A stretch of 64,000 nucleotides of DNA from Lumbricus rubellus (Eukaryota > Annelida > Clitellata > Crassiclitellata > Lumbricidae): the NCBI GenBank assembly GCA_945859605.1, contig OX243827.1, positions 3,109,567-3,173,566 of the forward strand, given 5' to 3'. Made by a program: the position numbers and the translations under genes. Positions within the stretch are counted from its first letter, which is position 1; every line of letters starts with the position of its first letter. The notes beneath the pieces are model-generated. The model was not told the origin of the DNA. It was given only the letters and a program-made list of their open reading frames with translations, and made no database searches. Shown here one piece after another: positions 43,842 through 54,033 of the stretch.

Positions 43842-44335
43842 GCTATGCCATGCATGCCATGCCATGTTGTGCATACCATGCCATGCCATGCATGCCGTGC
43901 CGTGCAATGCCATGCATGATTTGCCATGACATTCCATGCCATGCCATTCCATTCCATGCCATGCATGCCATGCCATGCCATGCATGCCATGCATGCCATG
44001 CCGTGCCGTGCAATGCCATGCATGCTTTGCCACGACATGCCATGCCTTGCAATGCCAAGCATGCCATACCATGTCATGCCATCTCATTCCATGCCATGCC
44101 CTGCATGCCATGCCATGGCATGTCATGGCATGCATGGCCTTGCATTGCATGCATGCATGCATAGCATGGAGTGGCATGGAATGGGATGGCATGACATGGA
44201 TGGTATGCCATGGCATGGCATGCAGGGCATGGCATGGAATGAGATGGCATGACATGGATGGCATGCCATGGTATGACATGCATGACATTGCATGGCATGC
44301 ATGGCATGGCATGTCATGCATGGCATGGCATAGAT
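43842..44335. repeat. (CATGC)n/(ATGGC)n inverted satellite
   Basis: Pentamer and tetramer units of CATGCCATGC run forward to about 44112, then switch to the complementary GGCATGGCATG. The whole is a degenerate ~490-bp inverted repeat. Cys/His/Met-rich frames on both strands are artefacts. Confidence 0.93.
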
Positions 44336-44423
44336 ATCACCAACCTATTACGCTGGCATAATTTTTTCTTTAGCCTTTTAGTACTTTTTATGCTGTGTTT
44401 CATTGATATAATCGCGAATTCAA

Positions 44424-44640
44424 TCAGGTGAGGTAAGACGCCCAGTCAGGTGAGGCAAGACGCCCAGTCAGGTGAGGTAAGACGCCCAGTCAGGTGAGGT
44501 AAGACGCCCAGTCAGGTGAGGTAAGACGCCCAGTCAGGTGAGGTAAGACGCCCAGTCAGGTGAGGCAAGGCGCCCAGTCAGTGAGGCAAGACGCCCAGTC
44601 AGTGAGGTAAGACGCCCAGTGAGGCAATACGCCCGTGGGC
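44424..44640. repeat. 22-bp minisatellite, TIR-derived
   Basis: Seven 22-bp units of TCAGGTGAGGTAAGACGCCC+AG (T or C after GAGG), two 21-bp units and a partial one. The core GAGGYAAGACGCCCA resembles the TIR core GGGGCAAAACGCCCA. Confidence 0.95.
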
Positions 44641-45104
44641 ATCTTACCCCACATCACTGGTAGTTATATTCCATACCATACACCTAAAATGACTACTTCA
44701 ATGACAGATTCAATTTCACTGTAACATACCTAAATAAGTATGAATCCAACAAAACATGCATCTTTAGGCGGCAGTTAAACCATATAATTTACACGAATTA
44801 ATTAAAAATGCAGACCCTTACATCAGCTTTCGCAAAATTCGATTTTTCTTGATAACGAGTGACCTGGTCATTGGGTGAACGAAAGTAGGATGTCTTTCAA
44901 CCGGAAATGCATAAAACTAAACAGTTCTAACTAAAATTTGGATTCGGCATTTCAGTTGACTGAAATAATGCCAATGGGCATCTTACCTCCCATGGGCGTT
45001 TTGCCCCGCCCTCCCCTACCTGCCAAAAATTATTAAGATTGGTGAAAATTTGACGAAGTTCTGAGAAAAACAATTCTGCACCTTTTTTATTGAGACACGG
45101 TGTA

Positions 45105-45480
45105 TATACATATACATTCTCTCTCCCTCCCTCTCTCTTTTTGTCTGTCTGTTTGTCTCTGTCTTTCTGCGTGTGTTGCATTTTTAGCATAAGCTCTATA
45201 CTTCACTTTATGAATCTGCAAGTCTGTTCTGTATCACAAAGTGTAAATTAAATTAGCAGCTAAGGTAGCCTAGGTATAGGCAACAAGACTGACTTATGAC
45301 TTTTGTCTTATACTTGAAATGAGTCAAATGACATAACTGAAACTTTTTAGCAGTGCTGTCCAATTGAATCCGCCCCACAGATCCATTTTAGCGTCCTAGA
45401 TCAGATTCATTATGGCATTTTGTCACATGCATGGGCGGTAGGCCTACATTATTTTGACGACCAATTCGAAGCCCATTAAG
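45105..45480. other. No recognisable gene
   Basis: A short CT-rich stretch (45118-45170) and one TAGGCCTA; nothing else recognised. Confidence 0.4.
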
Positions 45481-45485
45481 TAACT

Positions 45486-45710
45486 GGGGTGCGGTGGTGT
45501 AGTGGTGGCGTCGTTGCCTTGGAGCCGGAAGGTTCCAGGTTCGAATCCACCTCGCCGCGTAGGGACCTTAGGCAAGTCCTTCACTCACAATTGCTCAAGG
45601 CTTCGACGTGAAACTCCGATGCAGTGTCCGCTCTGCATTCGGGAGCGCCTGTGAGTGTGAGTAGCGAGAGCTTGAAGGGGCGCTATAACAAGTGCACATA
45701 CAAACAAACT
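45486..45710 (+). mobile_element. tRNA-derived SINE with LINE-like tail
   Basis: A box region GTGGTGTAGTGGTGG, B box GGTTCGAATCC, central domain CTTCACTCACAATTGCTCA, then GGGAGCGCC...CTTGAAGGGGCGCTATAACA and an ACAAAC tail. Confidence 0.92.
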
Positions 45711-46187
45711 ATTCGCGCCCTCCTATCCATAGGAAGAACACTGCATGCAGTTAAACTTGACTGCATCATGCATGGCAAGAGTGTGTAGGCTACCGTGTAC
45801 GCCTTCATTTTCTTAGCCTCGGCTTCTCAGCATAATTATGAGGACGGATCATGGATGAGTCCTGTGCCCAGCCGTCTCATCTTCCCGCCAACAGTCAGCA
45901 GCCTTTGACCGATGACCATGCATGCAGTGGTGCTCATCACCAATGCAGCCGAATTGACCGCAGGAGAGCGCCGCCGGTGGCATTGCTTTCTTGCTCTTGA
46001 CGTCATTTCAATACAGCCAGCGAATGGAAACATTGCAAGTACAATGCATGCATGTTCCTCTTTTCTTATCTGAACCGACCATCAATGAGCGGATGGGTGG
46101 GTAGGATGGGGTGGGTGACTTGGGTGGGTGGGTTGAAAGATGGATGTCAACGACCTTAGACATAATTAAGCCACATATAATTAAGCT

Positions 46188-46190
<3 letters not shown>

Positions 46191-46240
<50 letters not shown>
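46191..46240. repeat. (GA)n microsatellite
   Basis: About 50 bp of uninterrupted GA. Confidence 0.97.
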
Positions 46241-46243
<3 letters not shown>

Positions 46244-46696
46244 TACTGTAGCCTGTAGGCTACTATCAGCAGCTGTCATCGCTAAGACTTAGGCCTATAG
46301 TGTTTGTCTGTTCCCACTCGAGATCTGTCTCTCGTGTCTGGTGATGTTGAATGGCATCGGACCAAGTTCTACTCGTGTATACTCGAGGGTCTACTTAATA
46401 CTGCATTAAAGCGAATTAAGATTGTTTACAAGTGGCGATTGATATTATTAACTGGATAGAATGTTTAACTTGTATAATGTTTCAGTTGGTCTGCAGGCGC
46501 CGCTCAGGTATTCAATATTTCATGTTTTATTGGCTGCCGCGTCGTCTCTCGTCTTTCGTCTCTCGTCTTGTATTACATCGATGATCATCCGATAGCAAAG
46601 CAGCAGATACAGTGGAACAGTGTATCATGCAAAGGTTACGCAGGGATATGGAGGTTCCTATGGAGGAACGGAGGCACAGAGATGAACAGAAACAGA

Positions 46697-46841
46697 CAGT
46701 ATGAGAATTGTGGAAAAATAACTGGGGGGGTTGGCCTATGTTAAACTTGAAATTGGGGTATGAAAAACATACTTTAACATGGGGCTCTAAAAAAGACTGG
46801 GGGGTTGAACCCCCCCAACCCCCCCGGCAATTCTCACCCTG
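46697..46841. mobile_element. hAT MITE (145 bp)
   Basis: The ends CAGTATGAGAATTG and CAATTCTCACCCTG are inverted. The perfect 8-bp duplication GAAACAGA lies at 46689-46696 and 46842-46849. The interior has C and G runs. Confidence 0.88.
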
Positions 46842-46910
46842 GAAACAGAGACAGAGATATAAAGAGACAAGGAAACAATAGTTGGAGAGACTTACATAGA
46901 GACACCTAGT

Positions 46911-47183
46911 TAGCTACACCGGTAAGCGAGAGCGGCGCTCGTCTGTTGGATACAACGGACTGCGGTTCAAGCCCCGGGCTGGAAGTTGACATTTAGAGAT
47001 TTAGATATCTCGGACTAGCACGCATGGGACGCGGCGCAAGCTGCTGCGGAGCGACCTTGGGCAAATTGCTTACCCATCATTGTCTGTGGGGAAGGCACCG
47101 GAAAACGACCTCACTCATCTCATCCCTATAGTTGGCGCAAGCCATAGGACCTGCCTTCGGGCAGAGAACCATCATCATCATCA
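46911..47183 (+). mobile_element. tRNA-derived SINE, (ATC)n tail
   Basis: The tRNA-like head contains GGTAAGCGAG and B box GGTTCAAGCCC. A body and a hairpin CTGCCTTCGGGCAG precede ATCATCATCATC. The 3' architecture resembles the SINE at 19357. Confidence 0.7.
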
Positions 47184-47218
47184 CATAGAGACAAAAGAGT
47201 GCGGTATGTGGAACACAG

Positions 47219-47432
47219 TGGGGCGCGGTGGTGTAGTGGTGGCGTCGTTGCCTTGAAGCCGGAAGGTTCGAATCCACCTCGTCGCGTAAGGACCTTGGGA
47301 AAGTCCTTCACTCACAATTGCTCAGCGCTTTGGCGTGAAACTCCGATGCAGTGTTCGCTCTGCATTCGTGAGCGCCTCTGAGTAGAGAGAGCTTGAAGGG
47401 GCGCTATAACAAGTGCACGTATACAGACAAAC
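47219..47432 (+). mobile_element. tRNA-derived SINE with LINE-like tail
   Basis: Same family as 45486; a few bases are missing just before the B box. Ends CTTGAAGGGGCGCTATAACA then ACAGACAAAC. Confidence 0.92.
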
Positions 47433-47992
47433 ATAAAAAATCAAACGACAACACACGATGACAAAAGGGTAATGTAACGATAAAACACAGGCAGCAGCTA
47501 GATAGTACGAGCCACCCAAAAGAGACTACGCAGGTGACGTAGAGTAAGATAAAACAGGCCTACCAACATGACATAATATTATGGGGCATTGGGACTAATA
47601 GTCCTTAATTAACAGCGACAGAGAAACGTCGTTGAATGCGAGAGAACTAGTGACAGAAAAAGACAGAAAACGACACTCAACCAAAAACCGTTGATTGAAA
47701 TGACTGTTGACATGAGAAGAGACCCAATGGCGTCCACAAGTCTACAGCTGCTGCTTCTATAGATCAAGGACCCACTTCAATTCTGCACTTAGAACAACAA
47801 CAGCCTATCAGACGGTTTTACACAGATTTTACAAGACTTCTCGAATAATATAGGGCATATGTACTACACGCTTATACAACTACAACTTGTCTTTACAATT
47901 GCATTCTTTCCCTGTATAGCCTACATACGACGCAGTCTGATATTCGTAAACAACAGCTGGATTTGGCGAAGAGACTGAAATAGGCCTAATGC

Positions 47993-49460
47993 CAGTGATG
48001 GGGAAAATACTTTCAAAAAGTATTTTAAGTATAAGTAAAAATACTTGGTCCTAAAAGTATTTAAAATACAAGTAAAAATACTTTTGTACAAAAGTATTTA
48101 AAATACAAGTATAAAATACTTGGCTTGGAAAAGTATTTAAAATACTAAGTACAAAATACTCACTGGCAAACTACATAAAAAAATAAGGAAGTCATATTAA
48201 ATTGCGACAAAAATTCTTAACATAGAACAATTTTGTGAAGACGACACCTTACTTACAACTTTTGATCAAAAACAAACATTTTCTGGGTCCAAAGATGTTC
48301 GAGTACCCATCTATAGTGTCCAAGACACTATAGAGATGGGGTTCTAGTTCTAGTCAGAGTTCGTTAACATCAAGATCCACAGAAACACACAATAATTTAA
48401 TGGCATATAAAAAATATCGGTAGCCTACTATTTATGCAGAAAGAATGGTCAATGTAATTTATCCAAATTTAAAATTTAAAAACATTAAATTAGGCTAGAT
48501 AAAGTTTTGTTCAGTAGTCTGGCACAATGGGATGGATAAAAATTCTTCCACTACTGAATACAAGCTCAACGTACGTACCTTACAAAGTCTGCTATGTTGA
48601 GACTTCTGTCACAATTCTCTCCATCAGCAAAACTCTCTATGCTACTTTTTAAGTAAGTGTTCGAAGTCTCTGGTATGGGAATGGCCTATCGCTTGTGATA
48701 ATAATACAATACACCAGCACAGGTCAACTAAGTGTTATACTATAGGTGTCTTCCTGTATGCTGTAATTTGTCAAGTATGTAGTCCATGATCCATTAAATT
48801 AACTGGAGATCGATGTAATAAAACTCTGCGCCCGTTCCAGAGTCACAGAAGTTCTAATTGCCACCTACCAATAGACATGTCTAATACCATCCTCATTTGT
48901 CCTATTCATAAACATCTAGATAGCTAACATCTAGTCTAATTCCTATTCTAGCAAGCATAGACAAGTCCATTCTGGTGTCAAACATCAAACTGATTTCAAA
49001 CATAATTATATGCCTGTTGATTTGATGCCTCATGTGGTTGGTAAACTCTACCCCTACACCATACATCAAATGCACCTGTAATTAACTTCGCTCGCCCTGT
49101 GGTCAGCGGTGCCCAGCCATCCATAACAATGACTAACCACTATCAGCCTGTTTAAGGGGCCATTGTGTCTTAAACCTTCTGTTCAAGGGCTCCTTTGTTT
49201 GAGTTAGGAAGAAGCCTAGTGCATGACCAATGGAGCATGCAATATTGCATAGCTAATTGCAGCTGGTGAGATTTAAAAGTATTTTGAAAAAGTATTTTAA
49301 CATCATCACAATTTTAAGTACAAAATACTAACCAAAAAGTATTTTAAGTAAAAGTAAAAATACTTGATCTCAAAAGTATTTAAAATACAAGTACAAAATA
49401 CTTTGATTGTATTTAAAATACTATTTTAAATACTAGTATTTTAAATACTTCCCATCACTG
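47993..49460. mobile_element. Non-autonomous hAT element (1468 bp)
   Basis: The ends CAGTGATGGGGAAAATAC and AAATACTTCCCATCACTG are inverted. The perfect 8-bp duplication CCTAATGC lies at 47985-47992 and 49461-49468. Both flanks carry arrays of AAGTATTTAAAATACAAGTA-like motifs. An internal hairpin lies at 48306-48341 (CCCATCTATAGTGTC). No transposase frame. Confidence 0.93.
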
Positions 49461-49468
49461 CCTAATGC

Positions 49469-49940
49469 TTAATAATTGACAATGAACGTTGTTGTGGTGA
49501 TCGACATGGGCGGAGTTTATTAAGCCCCCAAGGAGGTCACGACGAAAAGGGTATTTTTCTGGCTTAGCGCCTCCCCCCAAGAAGACCTAGAAAATATATT
49601 CGGGGAACATCTAAGCGACACGAGAATATCAGCTGCTCTCCTAGCTCTTTTTCCATGTTCACGGACACACGGCCGTAGACGTAGTAGTTGCCCCGGGAAG
49701 CACTCGGTTTCATCTCCCGCAGCTGTGGGCGCCGAGCAGTCCAGACCTTGATCCGGAGTACCTGGTAGGGGCCTTCATCGTAGCTACATTTAGGCCTAGG
49801 CCTACTGGAGGAGCGCGTTTTTCGTTCACGCGTATTCATGACACCTATAACCGTAGGACGTAGGGCGCATCTGATTGAAGAGTGACAGATGATTGACCAG
49901 GTGATCATCGACCCCACAATCAAGCAGCAACGTCTACGTC
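49469..49940. other. No recognisable gene
   Basis: A minus-strand frame of 135 codons (49564-49971) has no recognisable similarity. CATGGGCGGAGTTTATTAAG at 49506 matches the end of the possible MITE at 12606. Confidence 0.4.
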
Positions 49941-49944
49941 TACG

Positions 49945-50222
49945 GTCGTGTGTCCGTGAACAATTAAGCATGACATTTTGAACACCATCTATAGCTGAAT
50001 TTCACAGTTCCACTTTCTTTCAGCTTTTTCATGTTGGAAAGTTCCATTTTTTGGTGCTGCGTTTTAAACACTCATAAAGTTGGCAAACGCACGAATATTT
50101 CTAATCGGTTTAGGATCTCTTGTAAGAATGATCATTGTTGCTGCATTTAAAATTGCAGACAAATCTTAAAAGTTTTGACCGAATTATGACACGTTTGTGT
50201 CACTTTTCATCGGGACACCGTG
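49945..50222 (+). mobile_element. 3' end of a decayed mariner-like element
   Basis: CATTTTGAACACCATCTATAG resembles the HFEHHL-stop end of mariner transposases. After about 200 bp the element ends GTCACTTTTCATCGGGACACCGTG before TA (50223-50224). The 5' part was not found. Confidence 0.55.
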
Positions 50223-50968
50223 TAGATTACAAACATTCAAGCAACAGTTGGACGGTTGAATGAAACGACATCAGCATTAGAAACTGAATTAGGTCTGTAG
50301 CCTACATGTAGCCTAGGGTAAAGTGCCCAATTACTGGCCGCAAGTTTTTTAAAATATTATTTACATTAGTCAATATTGTAGTAAATTTAGCTTATCGTAT
50401 ATTAAATTTTAGATAATGAAAATCACCTGCAATTCAAAATAAAATTTGGTAAAATTGGTCAGAAACAAAAGAGAAATTAAACAAATTCAAGATTTTGTGA
50501 AAATGCCCATTTACTGGCCATACATGACCAATTACTGGCCGCCCGGCCAGTAATTGGTACTCGGTATATAATTCCTTGTACCAATACCCGGCAGTGTGAA
50601 ATTCTTGAGAAAGTTATCCTTTTAGGACATCTAGACATTTATCAGCCAGATATTTATTTATTTGGCATGGGTTTGAAGTGTAAGCGACTTCAATTTCTCA
50701 GCTTCTGCATACGAGGAAACTAGACCTTGGATTGATTAAAAATAATGCTGCAACGAGCGAATAATTTACGACGCTAAATTACACGTTTACCAATTATTAT
50801 ACAGTGTAGTTAGTCATATATATTTAAATTTTTCCCCTCAGTGCGTTTGCCTCAGGTTCCTATGGAACCTGTGCCGGTCCCAAGCCCGGGTAAAGGAGCT
50901 AGGAGGGTTCCGCGGAGGGTTTGCAACCCTCCCGGGTAAAACAAACTACCGCAACAGAAACGACACAG

Positions 50969-51889
50969 ATGAACTACAAAAATTATACTGTCAAGGCTGG
51001 TCTGAAGGGAGACGGGAAGGTGGAAGACCTATTTATGACGAGTAATGGTGAAAGCCGCAAGGAAGCCACGACTCAGAAGACCCAGATCTTGACGACCAAA
51101 GCTAAGACAAGGATAGGATGCTGGAATGTAAGAACAATGTACGCTACGGGAAGGCTGGCGCAGGTGCTGGCAGAGATGAGGAAATACAAACTGAAGATAT
51201 TGGGAATGAGCGAGATAAGATGGACTGGAAGCGGAATTACTACATCTGAAGGAATGAATATATACCACTCTGGAGGAACCAGGCATGAAAGAGGAGTAGG
51301 TATAGCAATCGATGCAAGAATGGCAACGGCGGTAATTGGTTGGGAGCCGGTAAGCGACAGAATAATCACTATCAGGATCCAGACTAGACATACGAAGACA
51401 ACTATAATACAGGTGTATGCACCAACAAATATGGCCACGGACGAGGAAAAAGATGACTTCTACGAGCAGTTGCAGGATGTCATGGACGCTGTGCCGGGAC
51501 ACGACCAGAGAATAGTCATGGGCGACTTTAATGCGCAGATAGGGAAGGAAAGAGATGGATGGACGGATGTAATAGGAGCAGAGGCTGCTGGAGAAAGGAA
51601 CGACAATGGAGAGAGAATGCTCAGTTTTTGCAGCAACTACAAACTAAAGATAGGGGGAAGCATGTTTAAACATAAGACCATTCATAAAGAGACATGGAGA
51701 TCCCCAGATGGGAAGACTAAACATCAGATCGACCACATTTGCATTTCCAAGAGATGGGCAACGGCGATGCAGGACGTGAGGGTATACAGAGGAGCGGATG
51801 CTGCCTCAGATCACCATTTGGTTATTGCGACATTAAAACTAAAGTTGAAGAAACGGAGTGGAAAACAGGAGCATGGGGTAATAGGCTAG
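50969..51889 (+). CDS. LINE apurinic-like endonuclease domain
   Basis: The start is the first ATG (MNYKNYTVKAG). The domain nicks target DNA for target-primed reverse transcription. Visible catalytic landmarks are GCWNVRTM, SEIRWTGSG, VYAPTN, GDFNAQIG, IDHICIS and the terminal SDHHLVIA; all are intact. The frame ends at TAG after KKRSGKQEHGVIG, but the last ~12 residues read out of frame relative to the family. The RT frame should take over near 51850, one base back. It overlaps the RT frame by about 150 bp. Confidence 0.88.
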   Translation: MNYKNYTVKAGLKGDGKVEDLFMTSNGESRKEATTQKTQILTTKAKTRIGCWNVRTMYATGRLAQVLAEMRKYKLKILGMSEIRWTGSGITTSEGMNIYHSGGTRHERGVGIAIDARMATAVIGWEPVSDRIITIRIQTRHTKTTIIQVYAPTNMATDEEKDDFYEQLQDVMDAVPGHDQRIVMGDFNAQIGKERDGWTDVIGAEAAGERNDNGERMLSFCSNYKLKIGGSMFKHKTIHKETWRSPDGKTKHQIDHICISKRWATAMQDVRVYRGADAASDHHLVIATLKLKLKKRSGKQEHGVIG

Positions 51890-54033
51890 ATGTGGCCAAG
51901 TTAAGCAGGAAGGAGTTGCAGGAAACGTTTCAACTGGAATTAAAGAACCGATTTGAAATACTGGGCGAGCAGGGAGCAGAACAGGAGTCAATTGAGGAAA
52001 GCTGGACGAGGATAAAAAACACGATTAACGAAACGGCGAAAGAAGTGATCGGGTTGAGGAGGGGAACAAGGAAGGAAACATGGATCAGGGAAGGTACATG
52101 GGGAGCAATCGACGAACGTAGAGAGCTCAAAAGCAGGAGAGAACAGGCATACAACACAGGAACAAATGCAGAGGATATATGCGAAGACTACCGAAAGAAG
52201 GACAAGGAGGTAAAGAAACGCTGCAGAGAGGACAAGAAGGTGTGGACGGAGAACCGTTTGGAGGAGGCAGAGAGGGCGGCAGAGAGAGGCGACTCGAAGA
52301 CACTATACAAGATCACAAAGGAGTTAACGGGAGGGATGGCGCAAAGGTTGCCAATTAAAGATGCTGCAGGAAACACACTTAGAACACACGAGGAGCAGGC
52401 AGCAAGATGGAGACAGCATTTCGACAAAATCCTAAATTGCCCAGAACCAGAGATTATGCACGACTTCACACAGGAACAATGTCTACCAACCTTAGATGTG
52501 AACTTGGAAGATATCACGGAGAAAGAGGTAGAAGAAGCGCTGAGAAGATTAAAGAATGGAAAGTCTGCTGGAGTTGATAATATACAACCAGAACTGCTGA
52601 AAAACGGAGGTGACGAGATGAACAGAGTCCTGGCGCACCTATGCAACATGATATGGAAGACAGGGGAGGTTCCAAGAGATTGGCGAGACGGGATTATCAT
52701 ACCGCTGCCGAAGAAAGGGAACCTTAGTGATTGCAATAATTGGAGAGGAATCACGTTGCTCTCCATACCTGGTAAGGTGCTGGCCAGCATAATCTTGAGA
52801 AGATTACAGGGCGCAGTAGATAACATTCTGAGACAACAACAGGCGGGCTTCAGAAAGGGCAGGTCATGCAGCGAGCAGATCTTCATACTGAGACAGATTA
52901 TCGAGAAGTGGGTAGAGGGGAATGTTAATGTGCTTGTCAACTTTGTCGACTTCAAAAAGGCATTTGACAGCGTCCAAAGACCTGTGGTGTGGAACATCCT
53001 CGCACAATACGGTATACCAGAGAAGGTTATAAACATCATAAAAGAAATGTATAGAGAAAGCAGGTGTGCAGTAAGAACGGAGGGGAAATTAGGAGAGTGG
53101 TTTCAGATCGTCACAGGGGTGCGTCAGGGTTGCATCTTGTCACCATTGCTATTCCTGATAACGATCGATTGGGTGATGCGACGGAGCACAAAAGATGGAG
53201 AGTGTGGACTGGATTGGAAAGGAGCCGGAAAGCTGGCGGACTTAGACTTCGCAGACGATATAGCACTACTGGAGGAGTCTTGGGGAGGGATGAGTAAACT
53301 CACGAACAGTGTGGAGAGAGAGGCGGGTCTGGTCGGATTAAAGATCAACACCACAAAAACAAAGATTATGAAAATAGGAAAATGGACAACGACGGAGAAC
53401 ATCAAAGTTGGGGAGGATGTGCTGGAGGAGGTGGAGCACTTCTGCTACCTGGGAAGTGCAATTTCAAACAATGGCAGCTGTGATAAGGAGATTGGAAGCA
53501 GAATGGGAAAAGCCAATGCCACATTTGGAAGGTTGAACAACATATGGAAGAACAAAGGACTCAGTATAGTAACAAAGACAAGATTGTATAGAGCTTTGGT
53601 ATTGACAACGTTGCTGTATGGGGCAGAGACATGGCCTATGACAAAAGCCAATATGAAGAAACTGGAGGCAGCACGTCATCGTTGGCTGAGAAGGATATTG
53701 AAGATCACTTGGAGGGACAAGATCAGAAATGAAGAAGTAAGAAGGAGAACATCTATGGAGAAACTGGAAGACATGCTGAAGAAGATGCGTCTACGTTGGT
53801 TGGGTCACGTACATAGATCAGAAGATGAGAGAAATCTAAAGCAGATACTGGATTGGACGCCGACGGGATGGAAAAGGAGTCGAGGAAGACCCAGAAAGAC
53901 CTGGCGAAACACGGTTACTCAGGATTTGGAAGGCGGCGAAATGACGTGGGAGGATGCTCGGATGGCTGCGGAAGACAGGATAACGTGGAGAGGCTGTGTC
54001 GCCCGATGCGCTGCCAGCGCGAGGAAGGACTAA
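51850..54033 (+). CDS. LINE reverse transcriptase and C-terminal domain
   Basis: Taken from the frame switch near 51850; the frame itself is open from 51739. The RT has PLPKKGNLSDCNNWRGI, QQAGFRKGRSC, FVDFKKAFDSV, GVRQGCILSPLLF and the catalytic LDFADDIALL, then HFCYLGSAIS and LLYGAETWPM. The C terminus has RLRWLGHVHR and GRPRKTWRNT, and ends at TAA 54031-54033. No internal stop. It likely forms one protein with the endonuclease, after either a 1-nt deletion or a -1 frameshift. Confidence 0.9.
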   Translation, partial: ETEWKTGAWGNRLDVAKLSRKELQETFQLELKNRFEILGEQGAEQESIEESWTRIKNTINETAKEVIGLRRGTRKETWIREGTWGAIDERRELKSRREQAYNTGTNAEDICEDYRKKDKEVKKRCREDKKVWTENRLEEAERAAERGDSKTLYKITKELTGGMAQRLPIKDAAGNTLRTHEEQAARWRQHFDKILNCPEPEIMHDFTQEQCLPTLDVNLEDITEKEVEEALRRLKNGKSAGVDNIQPELLKNGGDEMNRVLAHLCNMIWKTGEVPRDWRDGIIIPLPKKGNLSDCNNWRGITLLSIPGKVLASIILRRLQGAVDNILRQQQAGFRKGRSCSEQIFILRQIIEKWVEGNVNVLVNFVDFKKAFDSVQRPVVWNILAQYGIPEKVINIIKEMYRESRCAVRTEGKLGEWFQIVTGVRQGCILSPLLFLITIDWVMRRSTKDGECGLDWKGAGKLADLDFADDIALLEESWGGMSKLTNSVEREAGLVGLKINTTKTKIMKIGKWTTTENIKVGEDVLEEVEHFCYLGSAISNNGSCDKEIGSRMGKANATFGRLNNIWKNKGLSIVTKTRLYRALVLTTLLYGAETWPMTKANMKKLEAARHRWLRRILKITWRDKIRNEEVRRRTSMEKLEDMLKKMRLRWLGHVHRSEDERNLKQILDWTPTGWKRSRGRPRKTWRNTVTQDLEGGEMTWEDARMAAEDRITWRGCVARCAASARKD

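Larger units (their letters stand above)
43567..45016. mobile_element. Non-autonomous TA-target transposon with TIR-motif array
   Basis: The 24-bp perfect TIRs begin GGGGAGGGCGGGGCAAAACG and lie between duplicated TA. The interior holds many direct and inverted copies of a GAGGYAAGACGCCCA-like motif related to the TIR, an inverted pentamer satellite and a 22-bp minisatellite. No coding capacity. Superfamily unresolved. Confidence 0.88.
42687..45102 (+). mobile_element. Mariner-like element, interrupted by a second transposon
   Basis: The ends CACCGTGTCTCAATAAAA are inverted and flanked by TA (42685-42686, 45103-45104). The left subterminal region up to about 42880 reappears inverted at 43460-43566 and, after the insertion, 45017-45102. 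A broken mariner transposase lies between. The 1450-bp insert at 43567-45016 lies within the right inverted repeat. Confidence 0.9.

Noticed and set aside
43716..44361. Cys/His/Met-rich open frames up to 201 codons on both strands
   Set aside because: Created by the CATGC pentamer repeats, which contain no stop in several frames.
44424..44640. CRISPR-like array
   Set aside because: The 22-bp units are head-to-tail without unique spacers and lie in a eukaryotic transposon.
49564..49971. 135-codon minus-strand frame as a gene
   Set aside because: No recognisable motif, overlaps the end of a decayed mariner element and lacks splice or promoter signals.
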